NCBI RefSeq assembly: GCF_024642085.1
Contig: NZ_JAHEBV010000012.1
Span: 1 to 64,000, forward strand
Length of the DNA stretch: 64,000 nt
Direction: 5' to 3'
Source of the DNA: Novosphingobium sp.
GTDB lineage: Bacteria; Pseudomonadota; Alphaproteobacteria; Sphingomonadales; Sphingomonadaceae
In this document: in pieces, positions 44,726 to 54,074 of the stretch
Position numbering within the stretch: the stretch's first letter is position 1
Layout of the letters: every line of letters begins with the position of its first letter
Position numbers and translations under genes: made by a program
The notes under the pieces: model-generated
Seen by the model: the letters and a program-made list of their open reading frames with translations, nothing else
Told to the model about the DNA's origin: nothing
Database searches by the model: none

Positions 44726-46243
44726 ATGAGCGACGCGCCGCGCCTGGAGTTCGTGATCGCCGGCGGCGGAACCGCCGGATGGATTGCCGCCGCCACCCTG
44801 GCGCGGTTCCTGGGCGATTGCGCCGCGATCACGCTGGTTGAATCCGATGAAATCGGCACGGTGGGCGTCGGTGAAGCGACCATCCCGCAAATCCACAATT
44901 TGCTGGTCGGTCTTGGCATCGACCAGGGCGATTTTCTGCGCGCTACCAATGCCAGCTTCAAACTGGGGATCGAGTTTGCCGGCTGGCTGCGCGAGGGTGA
45001 CAGTTACATCCATTCGTTCGGTACGGTCGGGCGCGGGGTCGGGCTGATCCCGTTCCGCCAGCTGTGGCTGCGCGGGCGGGCATTGGGCCAGGCGGGCGAC
45101 TTTGGCAATTACAGCCCCAACGTTGCCGCTGCGCACGAAGACCGGTTCGGGATTGGCGGCAATGCTGATGGTTCGGCGCCCGATCTGGCCTATGCCTATC
45201 ACCTTGATGCCACGCTGTTTGCACAGATGCTGCGCGATTATGCCACGCAGCGGGGGGTCCGCCGGGTCGAAGGCAAGATCGTGTCGGCAGAACGTGACAG
45301 CAACAGCGGCAATATCACGGCGCTTCAGCTTGACGCGGATCGCCGTATCGCCGGAAACCTGTTTATTGACTGCACCGGCTTTCGCAGCCTGCTGCTGGGC
45401 GATGCCCTGCAGGTGCCTTTCACCGACTGGACACAGTGGTTGCCGTGCGACACCGCGCTGGCAGTGCCAAGTGAACCGGGGCCGCGCTTTCGCCCTTACA
45501 CGCAATCGCTTGCCCGTCCGGCCGGATGGCAATGGCGCATTCCGCTGCAGCATCGCACAGGCAACGGCCACGTGTTCTGCTCGGCGTTCATGGACCAGGA
45601 ACAGGCGAGCGCGGTGCTGCTGGAAAACCTTGAAGGCAAGCCATTGGCCGATCCGCGTCCGATCCGGTTCACCACCGGGCACCGGCGCGAATACTGGTCG
45701 CACAACTGCATAGCTCTGGGGCTGGCCGCCGGGTTCATGGAGCCGCTGGAATCGACCAGCATCCACCTGGTGCAATCGGGCATCGCGCGCCTGCTTAACC
45801 TGTTGCCGCGCGATCTGACCGATTGCGCGGTGGCGCGTGCCATGTTCAACCGCCAATCGACCACCGAGTGGGAACACGTCCGCGACTTTCTGGTGCTGCA
45901 TTACGTTGCCAATCAGCGCATGGGCGATCCATTCTGGGATCATTGCCGCACGATGGCGATCCCTGATGGACTGGCCGAAAAGATTGCGCTGTTCCAGGCC
46001 AGCGGCCTGTTCGTGCGCGAGGAGGACGAGCTGTTCCTTGATGACAGCTGGGGCCAGGTGATGATCGGACAAGGGATCGTGCCAAGCGGCTGGTCGCCGC
46101 TGGCCGACAATGTTCCGGGTGAGGATATCGGGCCTTTCCTGTCCAGCCTTGCGCGGTCCTGCACCGCGCGCGCGCAGGCGCTGCCGCGCCACAGGGACTT
46201 TATTGCCCGGATGACGGGCCAGAAGATCGGACTGCCATCATGA
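44726..46243 (+). CDS. Flavin-dependent tryptophan-halogenase family protein (first copy)
   Basis: 505 residues. The N-terminal FAD site GGGTAGW is at 13-19, GVGEATIP at 48-54, the catalytic lysine is Lys 79 (FKLGIEF, same number as in PrnA), the halogenase signature WQWRIPL is near residue 270, and GFMEPLEST supplies the glutamate pairing with that lysine. All active-site hallmarks are therefore intact. No flavin reductase is adjacent. The start follows AGGAGCAGG. The amylase ATG overlaps its stop. Substrate is unknown: relatives next to TonB receptors in Brevundimonas, Caulobacter and Xanthomonas brominate free indole in vitro, but no in-vivo role is established. Confidence 0.9.
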   Translation: MSDAPRLEFVIAGGGTAGWIAAATLARFLGDCAAITLVESDEIGTVGVGEATIPQIHNLLVGLGIDQGDFLRATNASFKLGIEFAGWLREGDSYIHSFGTVGRGVGLIPFRQLWLRGRALGQAGDFGNYSPNVAAAHEDRFGIGGNADGSAPDLAYAYHLDATLFAQMLRDYATQRGVRRVEGKIVSAERDSNSGNITALQLDADRRIAGNLFIDCTGFRSLLLGDALQVPFTDWTQWLPCDTALAVPSEPGPRFRPYTQSLARPAGWQWRIPLQHRTGNGHVFCSAFMDQEQASAVLLENLEGKPLADPRPIRFTTGHRREYWSHNCIALGLAAGFMEPLESTSIHLVQSGIARLLNLLPRDLTDCAVARAMFNRQSTTEWEHVRDFLVLHYVANQRMGDPFWDHCRTMAIPDGLAEKIALFQASGLFVREEDELFLDDSWGQVMIGQGIVPSGWSPLADNVPGEDIGPFLSSLARSCTARAQALPRHRDFIARMTGQKIGLPS

Positions 46244-48045
46244 AACAAGCCGTCGCTGCGCTGATCGGACTTGCTCTTGCTGCTCCTGTGGCTGCCAATG
46301 CCCAGCCAGGCCCGGCAGACTTCCGTGCCCGCCCGCCTGAACGGGAGGTGGTCTATTTCGTCCTGCCCGACCGGTTTGAAAACGGCGATCCCCGCAACGA
46401 CAGGGGCGGGATCAAGGGAGACCGGCTGAAGACCGGGTTCGATCCTTCAGCCAAGGGCTTTTACCACGGCGGCGATCTTAGGGGTCTGGTCCGGCGGCTT
46501 GATTACATCCAGGGCCTGGGCGCGACAACGGTGTGGTTCGCGCCGATTTTCAAGAACAAGGCGGTGCAGGGCCCCAAGGGTGACGAAAGCGCCGGCTATC
46601 ACGGTTACTGGATCACCGATTTCACTGCGGTCGACCCGCATTTTGGCACCAATGCCGAGTTCAAGGCCTTTGTCGATGCCGCCCACGCCCGGGGCATGAA
46701 GGTTTACATGGACATCGTGGTCAACCACACCGCCGATGTAATCCAGTACCGCGAAGGAGGTGATTATACGTATCGCAGCAAGGCCGACTATCCCTTCTCG
46801 CGCCGGGGCGGGGCGGGCGGGGCTGCGATCAATCCGGGCTTTGCCGGGGATGACAAGCCGGGCGCCGACAACTGGGCCAAGCTGACCGATCCCTCGTTTG
46901 CCTACACGCCCTACGTACCCAAGGGTGAAGAGAAGGCCAAGACGCCCGGCTGGCTCAACGATCCGGCTTTCTACCACAACCGCGGCAATTCAAACTGGAA
47001 AGGCGAAAGCGCGCTGTACGGGGATTTCGTGGGGCTGGACGATTTGGCCACCGAACATCCGCGCGTCGTTGCCGGGATGATCGACATTTACGGTGGCTGG
47101 ATCGATCGCTACGGCGTCGACGGCTTCCGGATAGACACCGCCAAACACGTCAATCCTGCATTCTGGCGCGCGTTCGTGCCTGCGATGCTGGCCCGCGCCA
47201 AAGCCCGCGGCATTCCCAACTTCCACATTTTCGGCGAAGTGGCGACGGGCGATTTCGATCCTGCGCTGCAGGCAGGGTGGACCCGCAATGCCGGTCTGCC
47301 GACCAACCTGGACTTCGCGTTCATGCGCGCTGCGGTTGATGCCGCCAGCGGCAGGACTGGAACTGAAACGCTTGCCCGGCTGCATGACGATGATGTGCTG
47401 TACGAAGGAGGCAAGGACACCGCGCTGCGCCTGCCCACGTTCCTGGGCAACCACGATGCCGGGCGCTTTGCCTATTTCCTGAAGCAGGCCAATCCCGCGA
47501 TCGGCGCCGAGGAACTGCTGGCGCGCGACAAGCTGGGCCATGCGCTGATGCTGACGCTGCGCGGGGTGCCGGTGATCTATTATGGCGATGAACAGGGCTT
47601 TGCCGGACATGGCGGCGATCAGCTGGCGCGGCAGGACATGTTCGCCAGCAAGGTCGCCGTCTACAACGATGAAGCGCTGGTCGGCACCGCGGCCACCACC
47701 GCCAGTGCCAGTTTCAATCCCGCGCACCCGTTGTACCGTTTCATCGCCGAGCTGGCGCGATTGCGGAGCGCTACGCCGGCGTTGACCGGGGGATCAAGCG
47801 AGGTTCGCGCCATGTCCGAAAAGCCGGGTATGTTCGCCATATCGCGGTTCGATCCGAAGACCGGGCGCGAGGTGCTGCTGGCATTCAACACATCGACCGC
47901 GCCGCTTACGAATAGGATTGCAGTCGATCCGGCCAGCCTTGCGTTCACCGCGCTTGCGGGTCAGTGTCCGGTGTCTGCGGATGCTCCTGGCAGTGTGACC
48001 GTAAGCCTTCCTCCCCTTGGTTTTGCCATCTGCGCGGCAAAATGA
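46240..48045 (+). CDS. Periplasmic/secreted GH13 alpha-amylase
   Basis: A 601-residue alpha-amylase family enzyme. The signal peptide (about 1-21) ends in VAANAQ. The GH13 motifs are MDIVVNHTAD, DGFRIDTAKH (nucleophile Asp), FHIFGEVATGD (acid Glu) and FLGNHDAGRF (Asp), with a C-terminal beta domain. The opening VVYFVLPDRFENGDPRND is typical of the subfamily acting on maltodextrin in TonB-linked loci. It cuts long dextrins to maltose and maltotriose in the periplasm. It overlaps the halogenase stop (ATGA), and the glucosidase gene follows after 16 bases. Confidence 0.94.
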   Translation: MKQAVAALIGLALAAPVAANAQPGPADFRARPPEREVVYFVLPDRFENGDPRNDRGGIKGDRLKTGFDPSAKGFYHGGDLRGLVRRLDYIQGLGATTVWFAPIFKNKAVQGPKGDESAGYHGYWITDFTAVDPHFGTNAEFKAFVDAAHARGMKVYMDIVVNHTADVIQYREGGDYTYRSKADYPFSRRGGAGGAAINPGFAGDDKPGADNWAKLTDPSFAYTPYVPKGEEKAKTPGWLNDPAFYHNRGNSNWKGESALYGDFVGLDDLATEHPRVVAGMIDIYGGWIDRYGVDGFRIDTAKHVNPAFWRAFVPAMLARAKARGIPNFHIFGEVATGDFDPALQAGWTRNAGLPTNLDFAFMRAAVDAASGRTGTETLARLHDDDVLYEGGKDTALRLPTFLGNHDAGRFAYFLKQANPAIGAEELLARDKLGHALMLTLRGVPVIYYGDEQGFAGHGGDQLARQDMFASKVAVYNDEALVGTAATTASASFNPAHPLYRFIAELARLRSATPALTGGSSEVRAMSEKPGMFAISRFDPKTGREVLLAFNTSTAPLTNRIAVDPASLAFTALAGQCPVSADAPGSVTVSLPPLGFAICAAK

Positions 48046-48061
48046 CGAGCGCGCGTTGTCC

Positions 48062-49702
48062 ATGATGAACCGACTTTCTCCGATTACCGCTGCGCCTGCT
48101 TCGCACGCTGCCAGCCCTTGGTGGCGGGGCGCGGTGATCTACCAGGTCTATCCGCGCAGCTACCTCGATACCAATGGTGACGGGATCGGCGATCTTCCCG
48201 GGGTGACTGCGCGGCTGGATCACATCGCTTCTTTGGGGGTGGACGCGATCTGGCTGTCGCCGTTCTTCACCAGCCCGATGAGGGACTTTGGTTACGACGT
48301 CGCCGATTACTGCGATGTCGATCCGATCTTCGGCAATCTCGCTGATTTTGATGCTTTGGTGGCGCGCGCGCATGCGCTGGGCCTCAAGGTCATGATCGAC
48401 CAGGTCTATGCCCACACTTCGGACCTCCACCCCTGGTTTGCCGAAAGCCGGCAGAGCCGCACCAATCCCAGGGCAGACTGGTATGTATGGGCCGATGCCA
48501 AGGCCGATGGATCGCCGCCTTCGAACTGGCAATCGGTGTTCGGCGGCCCGGCCTGGACCTGGGACGCGCGGCGCAGGCAATATTACCTCCACAACTTCCT
48601 GAGCAGCCAGCCGCAGCTCAACGGTCACGATCCTGATGTGCAGGACGCGCTGCTGGATGTGGCGCGGTTCTGGCTGGATCGCGGTGTGGACGGCTTCCGG
48701 CTGGATGCGCTCAACTTTGCGATGCACGATCCTGCGCTGACCGATAATCCGCCCGCACCCGACAACGATACGCCGCGCACGCGGCCGTTCGATTTTCAGC
48801 TGCGCCGGTACAACCAGTCGCACAGTGACATACCCGCCTTCATCGAGCGGATCCGCACGCTGACCGACCGTTACGATGCGGTCTTCACCATGGCCGAAGT
48901 TGGCGGGGAAGAAGCGCTGAGCGAGATGCAGCTCTATACCCGGGGCGATGCCCGTCTCAACAGCGCCTATGGCTTTGACTTCCTTTACGCTGAGGCGCTC
49001 ACTCCGCAGCTTGTGGCCGAGGCACAGGCTAACTGGCCCGACCGGGCGGGTACAGGCTGGCCCAGCTGGGCCTTTGAGAACCACGATGCACCGCGGGCAT
49101 TGTCGCGCTGGTGTGCGCCGCAGGACCGCGCTGCCTTTGCCCGGCTGAAGCTGCTGCTGCTGATGTGCCTTCGCGGCAATGTCATCCTGTATCAGGGCGA
49201 GGAGCTGGGCCTGACCCAGGTATCAATTCCCTTTGAACAGCTGCAGGATCCCGAAGCGATCGCCAACTGGCCGCTGACCTTGTCGCGCGACGGCGCGCGC
49301 ACGCCGATGCCGTGGACCGCGCAGGACGAACACGGCGGTTTCAGCAGCGGCCAGCCATGGTTGCCGCTGGGCGATGAAAACCTGGCCGAGGCTGCTGACC
49401 GGCAGGAAGGTGATCCTCATTCGCTGCTAAACCTTACGCGCGACATGCTGGCGCTGCGCAAAGCCAATCCGGCGCTTCGCGAAGGCAGCTTCGATGCAGT
49501 CTCGATTGACGAGAGCCTGCTTGCCGTGCGCCGCCGCGGCGATGGCCAGTCGGTGCTGTGCGTATTCAACCTGTCGCCTGTGCCGTGCGCCTGGCCCGGC
49601 GGGATCAGCGGCCAAGGCCGCGTCCTGGCTGCGGTGAACGGCGCCGCGCCTGAAACCACCCTGCCGGCCTATGGTGCCGTGCTTGTCGAGGAGACCGAGT
49701 GA
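48062..49702 (+). CDS. GH13 alpha-glucosidase (oligo-1,6-glucosidase-like)
   Basis: A 546-residue cytoplasmic enzyme (no signal peptide) of the alpha-glucosidase GH13 subfamilies. The motifs are VIYQVYPRSYLDTNGDGIGDLPG, DGFRLDALNF (nucleophile), FTMAEVGGEEALSE (acid) and FENHDAPRAL (Asp), with the bacterial QVYAHTSDLHPWF motif. It splits maltose or short maltodextrins to glucose inside the cell. ATG 48062 is the first in-frame start after the amylase stop. The GH97 gene overlaps its stop. Confidence 0.93.
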   Translation: MMNRLSPITAAPASHAASPWWRGAVIYQVYPRSYLDTNGDGIGDLPGVTARLDHIASLGVDAIWLSPFFTSPMRDFGYDVADYCDVDPIFGNLADFDALVARAHALGLKVMIDQVYAHTSDLHPWFAESRQSRTNPRADWYVWADAKADGSPPSNWQSVFGGPAWTWDARRRQYYLHNFLSSQPQLNGHDPDVQDALLDVARFWLDRGVDGFRLDALNFAMHDPALTDNPPAPDNDTPRTRPFDFQLRRYNQSHSDIPAFIERIRTLTDRYDAVFTMAEVGGEEALSEMQLYTRGDARLNSAYGFDFLYAEALTPQLVAEAQANWPDRAGTGWPSWAFENHDAPRALSRWCAPQDRAAFARLKLLLLMCLRGNVILYQGEELGLTQVSIPFEQLQDPEAIANWPLTLSRDGARTPMPWTAQDEHGGFSSGQPWLPLGDENLAEAADRQEGDPHSLLNLTRDMLALRKANPALREGSFDAVSIDESLLAVRRRGDGQSVLCVFNLSPVPCAWPGGISGQGRVLAAVNGAAPETTLPAYGAVLVEETE

Positions 49703-51738
49703 TGCGTACCGGCCGGATGATTCTTGCGCTGCTTGCCTTGTCGGCATCGCTGCCCGCGCTGGCACAAGCCGCGGCGCCCGTCACCGCGACTTCGCCCGAC
49801 GGCGCGATCGCGGTGGAAGTCAAAATCGTCGAGGATGGACGCGTAGCCTATTCCATCTCCCGCAAAGGTCAGCCGGTTGTAACAACGTCGCGGCTCGGCT
49901 TTCTGTTTACCGATGTGGCCAAGCTTGATCGCAGTCTGGCGATTACCGGACAGGATGTGCGCACTTCCGATGATACCTGGCAGCAGCCCTGGGGCGAATG
50001 GCGCCAGATCCGTAACAACTACCGCGAGCTGAAAGTCCACCTGGCCGAAACGGTGCGCCTTAAGCGCCAGTTCGACGTGACTTTCCGCATCTACGATGAC
50101 GGGGTGGGCTTCCGCTATGAAGTGCCCGATCAGACTGCCATGCACGGCGCCAACATCGCCGAAGAATTGACCGAGTTCAATTTTGCCAGCGATGGCACCG
50201 CATGGTGGAAACCCGCCTTTTTGTGGAACCGCGAGGAATACCTTTACAACAAGACCCCGCTTTCGGCCGTCGCCACGGTCGACACGCCGCTGACGGTCAA
50301 GTTGGCCGATGGCACGCACGTTGCCGTGCACGAGGCTGCACTGGTCGATTTTTCGGGCATGGCGCTGGCCCGCAGCCAGGGCACATCGTTCCGCGCGGCG
50401 CTGACCCCGGGCTCGGGCAAGGCCAAGGTCATCAAGATCGGTTCCTGGTCCACCCCGTGGCGTACCCTGATCATCGCCGACAATGCCGCCGGGCTTTACA
50501 CCAGCCATCTGATGCTGAACCTCAACGAACCCAACAAGCTGGGCGATGTCAGCTGGTTCAAGCCGGGCAAGTTCAACGGCGTGTGGTGGAACATGATCAA
50601 GGGCGAATGGACCTGGGCGCGCGGACCCAAGCACGGGGCGACCACCGCCAACGTCAAACGCTATATTGATTTCGCCGCCGCAAACGGCATTCCCAACACG
50701 CTGGTCGAAGGCTGGAACGTGGGCTGGGACGGCGATTGGTTTGGCGATGGCAATGCCATGGATTTCGCCCGGCCGACCGAAGATTTCGACGCTGCCGAAC
50801 TGGCCAGTTATGCCAGGTCCAAGGGTGTCAGGCTGATCGGCCACCATGAAACCGGCGGATCGGCCAGCCATTACGAAGCGCAGTTCGACAAGGCATTCAA
50901 GTTTGCCGCCGACCATGGCGAAATGGTGGTCAAGACGGGCTATGTGACCGATGCCGCGCAAATCGAACGGGTCGATCCCGATGGCTCCGCGTACCGCGAA
51001 TGGCACGAGGGCCAATGGATGAGCAACCACTTCATCCGGGTTGCCGAGGCCGCTGCAAAGTACAAGGTCGCCTTTGACAGCCACGAACCGATCAAGGGCA
51101 CCGGTCTGCAGCGGACCTATCCCAATTGGGTTGCGCGCGAAGGGTCGCGCGGGATGGAATACAATTCGTGGAGCGGCAAGAACCCGCCCGAACACGAAGC
51201 CAACCTGGTGTTCACCCGGATGCTGGAAGGGCCGATGGACTTCACCCCCGGCGTGCTCAGCCTGACCGGGGAAAAAGGCAGCGCAATCCTGTCGACCGAG
51301 GCCAAGCAGCTGGCGCTGTATGTCGTGCTTTATTCGCCCGTAGTAATGGCCGCCGACACGCCTGAAAACTATGCCCAGCATATGGACACCTTCAAGTTCA
51401 TCCGCGACGTGCCGACCGATTGGGAGGACACCCGGGTACTGAACGGCGAGGTGGGCGATTATGTCACCATGGCGCGCAAGGTGCGCGGCGGGAAAGACTG
51501 GTACGTTGGCGGCATCGGCGATGAAGAAGCGCGCAGCGTGTCGTTCGACCTCACGTTCCTGTCGCCCGGCGTCAAGTACGATGCAGAAATCTATCGCGAC
51601 GGCGACGATGCCGATTACCGGACCGAAAAACGCCACAGCGTGGCCATCGAAAAGCGTGTGCTGACCAGCGCTGACAAGTTGACTTTGCGCATGGCACCGG
51701 GCGGAGGCTTTGCGATCCGGCTGAAAGCGCGGAAATGA
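49702..51738 (+). CDS. GH97 alpha-glucosidase (SusB-like)
   Basis: 678 residues. The signal peptide (about 1-22) ends in ALAQA. The GH97 pattern is clear: SPDGAIAVEVKIVEDGR, GLEYEVP-type GVGFRYEVP, WWKPAFLWNREEYLY, GDVSWFKPGKFNGVWWNMIKGEWTW (split here), NTLVEGWNVGWDGDW, IGHHETGGSA and FDSHEPIKGTGLQRTYPNW. The HHETGG and DSHEP glutamates are in positions expected for catalysis and calcium binding, as in Bacteroides SusB. The enzyme removes glucose from non-reducing ends in the periplasm. ATG 49702 overlaps the upstream stop and follows GAGGAG. Confidence 0.93.
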   Translation: MRTGRMILALLALSASLPALAQAAAPVTATSPDGAIAVEVKIVEDGRVAYSISRKGQPVVTTSRLGFLFTDVAKLDRSLAITGQDVRTSDDTWQQPWGEWRQIRNNYRELKVHLAETVRLKRQFDVTFRIYDDGVGFRYEVPDQTAMHGANIAEELTEFNFASDGTAWWKPAFLWNREEYLYNKTPLSAVATVDTPLTVKLADGTHVAVHEAALVDFSGMALARSQGTSFRAALTPGSGKAKVIKIGSWSTPWRTLIIADNAAGLYTSHLMLNLNEPNKLGDVSWFKPGKFNGVWWNMIKGEWTWARGPKHGATTANVKRYIDFAAANGIPNTLVEGWNVGWDGDWFGDGNAMDFARPTEDFDAAELASYARSKGVRLIGHHETGGSASHYEAQFDKAFKFAADHGEMVVKTGYVTDAAQIERVDPDGSAYREWHEGQWMSNHFIRVAEAAAKYKVAFDSHEPIKGTGLQRTYPNWVAREGSRGMEYNSWSGKNPPEHEANLVFTRMLEGPMDFTPGVLSLTGEKGSAILSTEAKQLALYVVLYSPVVMAADTPENYAQHMDTFKFIRDVPTDWEDTRVLNGEVGDYVTMARKVRGGKDWYVGGIGDEEARSVSFDLTFLSPGVKYDAEIYRDGDDADYRTEKRHSVAIEKRVLTSADKLTLRMAPGGGFAIRLKARK

Positions 51739-51745
51739 CGCGGCG

Positions 51746-53251
51746 ATGAGCGAGGCGCCTCAGCGCTTCGTCATTCTGGGCGGCGGCACGGCCGGCTGGA
51801 TGGCGGCTTGCCTGATCGCGCACCGGCTGGGCCAGCGCGCCGCGGTTACTCTGGTGGAAAGCCCGGACATCGGGATCATCGGGGTGGGTGAGGGTTCTAC
51901 TCCGCAATTGAAAGCGTTCTTCGACGAACTGGGCATTGCCGAGGCAGAGTGGATGCCGCGCTGCAATGCCACCTACAAGAACGGAATCCGGTTTGAGGGC
52001 TGGTCCGACGCGCCAGGGTTTGAACGCTATTTCCATCCATTCCCGACTGCAATTGACGATCACACCGCCGGGGCGTTCTTGTTTCACACCCGCGCACGGC
52101 GCACGGGGCGCGATGCCTTTGCCCATCCCGATCGGTTTTTGCTGCTCAGCCGCCTGGCGAATGAGCGCCGCGGACCGATCGCCGGCGAAAACTTCCCGTT
52201 CGACATCGGCTATGGCTATCACTTCGATGCCCATCTGGTGGGCGAGTTTCTGCGCGATCATGCCGTATCAAAGCTTGGGGTGATCCACCTGCCGCGCCGG
52301 GTTGCCGATTGCCGTGTGGACGAAACCGGCCAGATCGCAGCGCTGGTGGCTGACGGCGGGGAAGAAATCGCGGGTGATTTTTTTGTCGATGCGTCGGGGT
52401 TCCGTGCCGAGCTGATCCAGCAGGCCTTGGGCGAACCGTTTGAAAGCTTTGCCGGCAATCTGTTCAACGATGCCGCCGTTGCCATGCCCAGTCCGCCCGG
52501 CGCCGGTCCGACTCCTTGCGAAACCGGTGCAAGCGCGCTCAGCAATGGCTGGGCGTGGAAAATCCCGCTGACCGGGCGCACCGGCAACGGCTATGTCTAT
52601 TCATCACGCTACAGCGATGCCGATGCGGCGGAGACGGAACTGCGCCGCCACCTGGGGCTGCTTGACGCCGATGTGGCGGCGCGGCACCTGGCCATGAAAG
52701 TCGGGCAGGTGCGCCGGTCGTGGGTCGGCAATTGCCTGGCAGTCGGGTTGGCCCAGGGCTTTATCGAACCGCTGGAGGCGACAGCGCTGCACGTCGTGCA
52801 TTCGACCGTATCGGGATTTGTCGATGCTTATGAGGCGGGCGGATTTACCGGTACCCACGCCGATGCGTTCAACAGTGCGATTTACGCCCGCTACGAAGGG
52901 ATCCGCGACTATATCGTCTGCCATTACCGGATGAACCGGCGGCAGGGCGAATATTGGCGTGCCAATGCGCAGAACCAGGACCTGTCGGATAATCTCAAAA
53001 CGGTGATCACCGCCTGGTTTCGCGGCGACGATCTGGCCGAGGTGGTGCAGGACCTGGACATTGCACGCTATTATGCGCCGCTGTCATGGCACTGCCTGCT
53101 GGGCGGATATGGCCAGTATCCCGATCCCGCGCGACTTGTCGCAGCGGAAACGGATTTGCCGCTGGCCGATTTGGGCGCGGTCGATCGCTTCATTACCGGT
53201 TGTGCGCTGAACTTTGCCCCGCACGATGATCTGCTGGCGCGGCTGGTTTAG
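51746..53251 (+). CDS. Flavin-dependent tryptophan-halogenase family protein (second copy)
   Basis: 501 residues, paralogous to the protein at 44726 but clearly diverged. It keeps GGGTAGW (12-18), GVGEGSTPQ, the lysine Lys 78 in YKNGIRFEGW, WAWKIPL and GFIEPLEATALHVVH, so it should be an active flavoprotein. It ends the maltodextrin operon, seven bases after the GH97 stop. The C-terminal region (NRRQGEYWR, WHCLLGGYGQYP) is typical of the group. It overlaps the convergent Lrp gene by four bases. Function and substrate are unknown. Confidence 0.9.
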   Translation: MSEAPQRFVILGGGTAGWMAACLIAHRLGQRAAVTLVESPDIGIIGVGEGSTPQLKAFFDELGIAEAEWMPRCNATYKNGIRFEGWSDAPGFERYFHPFPTAIDDHTAGAFLFHTRARRTGRDAFAHPDRFLLLSRLANERRGPIAGENFPFDIGYGYHFDAHLVGEFLRDHAVSKLGVIHLPRRVADCRVDETGQIAALVADGGEEIAGDFFVDASGFRAELIQQALGEPFESFAGNLFNDAAVAMPSPPGAGPTPCETGASALSNGWAWKIPLTGRTGNGYVYSSRYSDADAAETELRRHLGLLDADVAARHLAMKVGQVRRSWVGNCLAVGLAQGFIEPLEATALHVVHSTVSGFVDAYEAGGFTGTHADAFNSAIYARYEGIRDYIVCHYRMNRRQGEYWRANAQNQDLSDNLKTVITAWFRGDDLAEVVQDLDIARYYAPLSWHCLLGGYGQYPDPARLVAAETDLPLADLGAVDRFITGCALNFAPHDDLLARLV

Positions 53252-53724
53252 ACGGGCCGGGGCAAGGCGGTACTGGCCTTCATCCGTTCCATCGAAAAAC
53301 TGGAACTGACATCGGCCAGATCGGGCACTGCTGCGATCAGCTTGCGATAGATGCGGTCATAATGCGCAATGTCGCGCACTGACAGCTTGAGCAGATAGTC
53401 GACATCGCCGGCCATGCGGTGGCACTCGGCAATCTCGTCGATGCTGGCGATGGCGCGGGAAAACGCATCGAGCCAGCCGGGATCGTGTCTGTTGGTGCGG
53501 ATCGCGACGAACACGGTGGTGCCCAGCCCGACCTTTTCGGGATCAAGCAGTGCCACCCGCCGGGCGATAACGCCGCTTTCCTCAAGCCGCTTGATCCGCC
53601 GCCAGCAGGCATTGTGGGACAGCCCGATCCGTTCACCAATCGCATGCACCGGGAGCGAGGCGTCATTCTGCAACTCGCGCAGGATAGCCCAATCAAGTGA
53701 ATCGATTTGGTTTTGATCGATCAT
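53248..53724 (-). CDS. Lrp/AsnC family regulator
   Basis: 158 residues. The N-terminal helix-turn-helix (about 10-50) reads LDWAILRELQNDASLPVHAIGERIGLSHNACWRRIKRLEESGVI. The C-terminal RAM (AsnC) domain has TTVFVAIRTNRHDPGWLDAF, ECHRMAGDVDYLLKLSV and a final helix. The effector is unknown; amino acids are usual. It is divergent from the DUF6356 gene, across 104 bases, and its end overlaps the second halogenase by 4 bases. Confidence 0.93.
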   Translation of the reverse strand: MIDQNQIDSLDWAILRELQNDASLPVHAIGERIGLSHNACWRRIKRLEESGVIARRVALLDPEKVGLGTTVFVAIRTNRHDPGWLDAFSRAIASIDEIAECHRMAGDVDYLLKLSVRDIAHYDRIYRKLIAAVPDLADVSSSFSMERMKASTALPRPV

Positions 53725-53770
53725 GGTGGGATAGAATTACCGCGTTTTCCCAAAATTGCCACAAAATCGG

Positions 53771-53783
53771 CGAAGATATTTCG
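53771..53783. promoter_or_regulatory. Possible Lrp/AsnC binding site between the divergent genes
   Basis: CGAAGATATTTCG is an inverted repeat of CGAA around GATAT, in an AT-rich part of the 104-base gap. The AT-rich centre resembles the loose Lrp consensus. It could mediate autoregulation. Confidence 0.3.
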
Positions 53784-53828
53784 TCTATCCGTGTTTAGAG
53801 TGGGTGAAGCGTTGATCCGGGGACGATT

Positions 53829-54074
53829 ATGCACATCACAAAGCTGTTTACCGACCATCCCGAAAGCGTTGGCGAAAGCTATGGCGAGCATCTGGCCATG
53901 GCATCGGGTTTTGGCTTGCGGATGATTCTGGGCGGTCTGGCCTGCATGGTCCACGGCCTGCTGCCGTTCCTGTTCGTCAAGACGGGCAGCAAGCAGATTA
54001 CCACGCTGCACGGGGTGATGGTCACCAACCGCCAGCGCCAGCCAATGCCGGCAATCCTGGATTTCGTAATCTAG
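53829..54074 (+). CDS. DUF6356 small membrane protein
   Basis: 81 residues. The text HITKLFTDHPESVGESYGEHLAMA, one membrane helix (RMILGGLACMVHGLLPFLFV) and KTGSKQITTLH are typical of the DUF6356 family found in alphaproteobacteria. Function is unknown. Divergent from the Lrp gene, whose control it might share. Its stop overlaps the end of the YeiH gene by four bases. Confidence 0.85.
   Translation: MHITKLFTDHPESVGESYGEHLAMASGFGLRMILGGLACMVHGLLPFLFVKTGSKQITTLHGVMVTNRQRQPMPAILDFVI

Noticed and set aside
44651..46192. 513-codon open frame on the minus strand opposite the first halogenase gene
   Set aside because: Antisense frame of a clear gene in GC-rich DNA; its translation has no domain or signal and strong codon-shadow composition.
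49669..51636. 655-codon minus-strand open frame opposite the GH97 gene
   Set aside because: Same reason: GC-rich third positions give long antisense frames, and the sense strand encodes a complete enzyme with all family motifs.
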